Positions 31,805 through 32,163 of a stretch of DNA of 32,163 nucleotides are shown piece by piece. The notes below the pieces were generated by a model. The model ran no database searches. It was not told the origin of the DNA and saw only the letters and a program-made list of their open reading frames with translations. Numbering within the stretch: the stretch's first letter is position 1; the number at the start of each line of letters is the position of its first letter. Source of the stretch: Chromatiaceae bacterium. GTDB lineage: Bacteria; Pseudomonadota; Gammaproteobacteria; SZUA-140. The stretch is from positions 1 through 32,163 of the forward strand of contig QIJH01000043.1 of assembly GCA_003232725.1 (NCBI GenBank). The letters are read 5' to 3'. A program made the position numbers and the translations under genes.

Positions 31805-32163
31805 CTATAAAACACTACTATAATGCAGTGTTTTATGAGGTGTCATGCGCATCACATCAAGACCATCCAGCAACCAGCACCCAAAGCGCTTGGCGGGGCA
31901 GGCTCTTGAGTTGCTGACCCGTCAGCGTCACCACCTCGTCTTCAGCCTTGCGAGGCCATTTGAAACGAGCCTTTTCCAAGCGCTTTTGCCACAGACAAAA
32001 TCCATTGCGCTCCCAGTACAATATTTTCACCCTATCACGGTGACGATTGCAGAAGACAAACAACTGCGCTGAAAAAGAATCCTGTTGCAGCACCGTCTCC
32101 ACTAACCCATTGATCCCTTTTCTGAAATCAACAAACTCCCGACAGAGGTAAACACAAGGTAGC
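31805..32163 (-). pseudogene. tnpB: IS66 accessory protein TnpB, frameshifted (5' end beyond right edge)
   Basis: The main frame reads VYLCREFVDFRKGINGL, then LFVFCNRHRDRVKILYWERN and GFCLWQKRLEKARFKWP, the clear signature of IS66 TnpB. After LTGQQL it departs from the family and stops at 31857. The expected C-terminus (WLLDGLDVMRMTPHKTLHY) is found in another frame from 31876 down to TAG at 31805. A segment of about 30 bp appears inserted between the two. The protein would be non-functional. Confidence 0.8.

Larger units (their letters stand above)
31620..32163 (-). mobile_element. Decayed IS66-family element (runs off right edge)
   Basis: This carries remnants of tnpB and of the start of tnpC in the normal IS66 order on the minus strand. 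tnpB has an internal insertion and frameshift, and tnpC is cut after 49 codons. A 10-bp perfect inverted repeat, ATAAAACACT/AGTGTTTTAT (31807-31836), overlaps the end of tnpB. No terminal inverted repeat was identified on the left; the rest lies beyond the window. The 31441-31619 stretch before it holds only the FitAB promoter and no gene. Confidence 0.8.

Noticed and set aside
1-32163. tRNA, rRNA or CRISPR array
   Set aside because: No cloverleaf-like, rRNA-like or regularly spaced direct repeats were recognised on reading both strands; a covariance search could still find small RNAs.

Overview
The window looks like chromosomal DNA of a non-enteric gammaproteobacterium. The evidence is the full-length HrpA RNA helicase, the DUF3683-type FAD oxidoreductase, the heptosyltransferase-type LPS genes, PilZ and MCP signalling genes, and a GC content that looks intermediate by eye. 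I cannot name the species. No rRNA, tRNA or CRISPR array was seen.

Left part (1-15.5 kb): the 5' end of a DUF3683/FAD oxidoreductase (minus strand, cut by the left edge); a protein with two cyclic-nucleotide-binding domains fused to a rhodanese; a ClC-family chloride transporter; a four-gene minus-strand operon for surface polysaccharide (GT9 - methyltransferase - methyltransferase - GT9); a receiver-TPR response regulator with a small soluble histidine kinase; hrpA; and a small membrane protein.

Middle (15.5-22.6 kb): a minus-strand operon of glutathionyl-hydroquinone reductase, CDGSH iron-sulfur protein and pirin, divergent from a LysR regulator. This resembles the E. coli yqjG/yhaJ/yhaK neighbourhood, and the shared intergenic region holds paired palindromes. 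A PilZ (YcgR-like) protein is divergent from a soluble PAS-PAS-PAS chemoreceptor whose second and third PAS units are a tandem duplication. Four unrelated MITE-like inverted-repeat elements of about 130-170 bp sit in gaps between genes (4.8, 15.5, 18.9 and 20.1 kb).

Right part (22.6-32.2 kb): a defence island, almost all on the minus strand. Its core is a type I Wadjet anti-plasmid system, jetA-jetB-jetC-jetD, with 4-nt overlaps between genes. jetC is split by a +1 frame change inside its first coiled coil. Directly upstream, in the same transcription unit, are a DEDDh exonuclease and a 51-aa BRCT-like ORF that ends 3 bp before jetA. The island is bordered by relics: the last 35 codons of a tyrosine recombinase, an AbiEi-type antitoxin pseudogene, and a decayed IS66 element at the right edge. 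An intact-looking FitAB/VapBC toxin-antitoxin pair lies between the exonuclease and the IS66 remnant.
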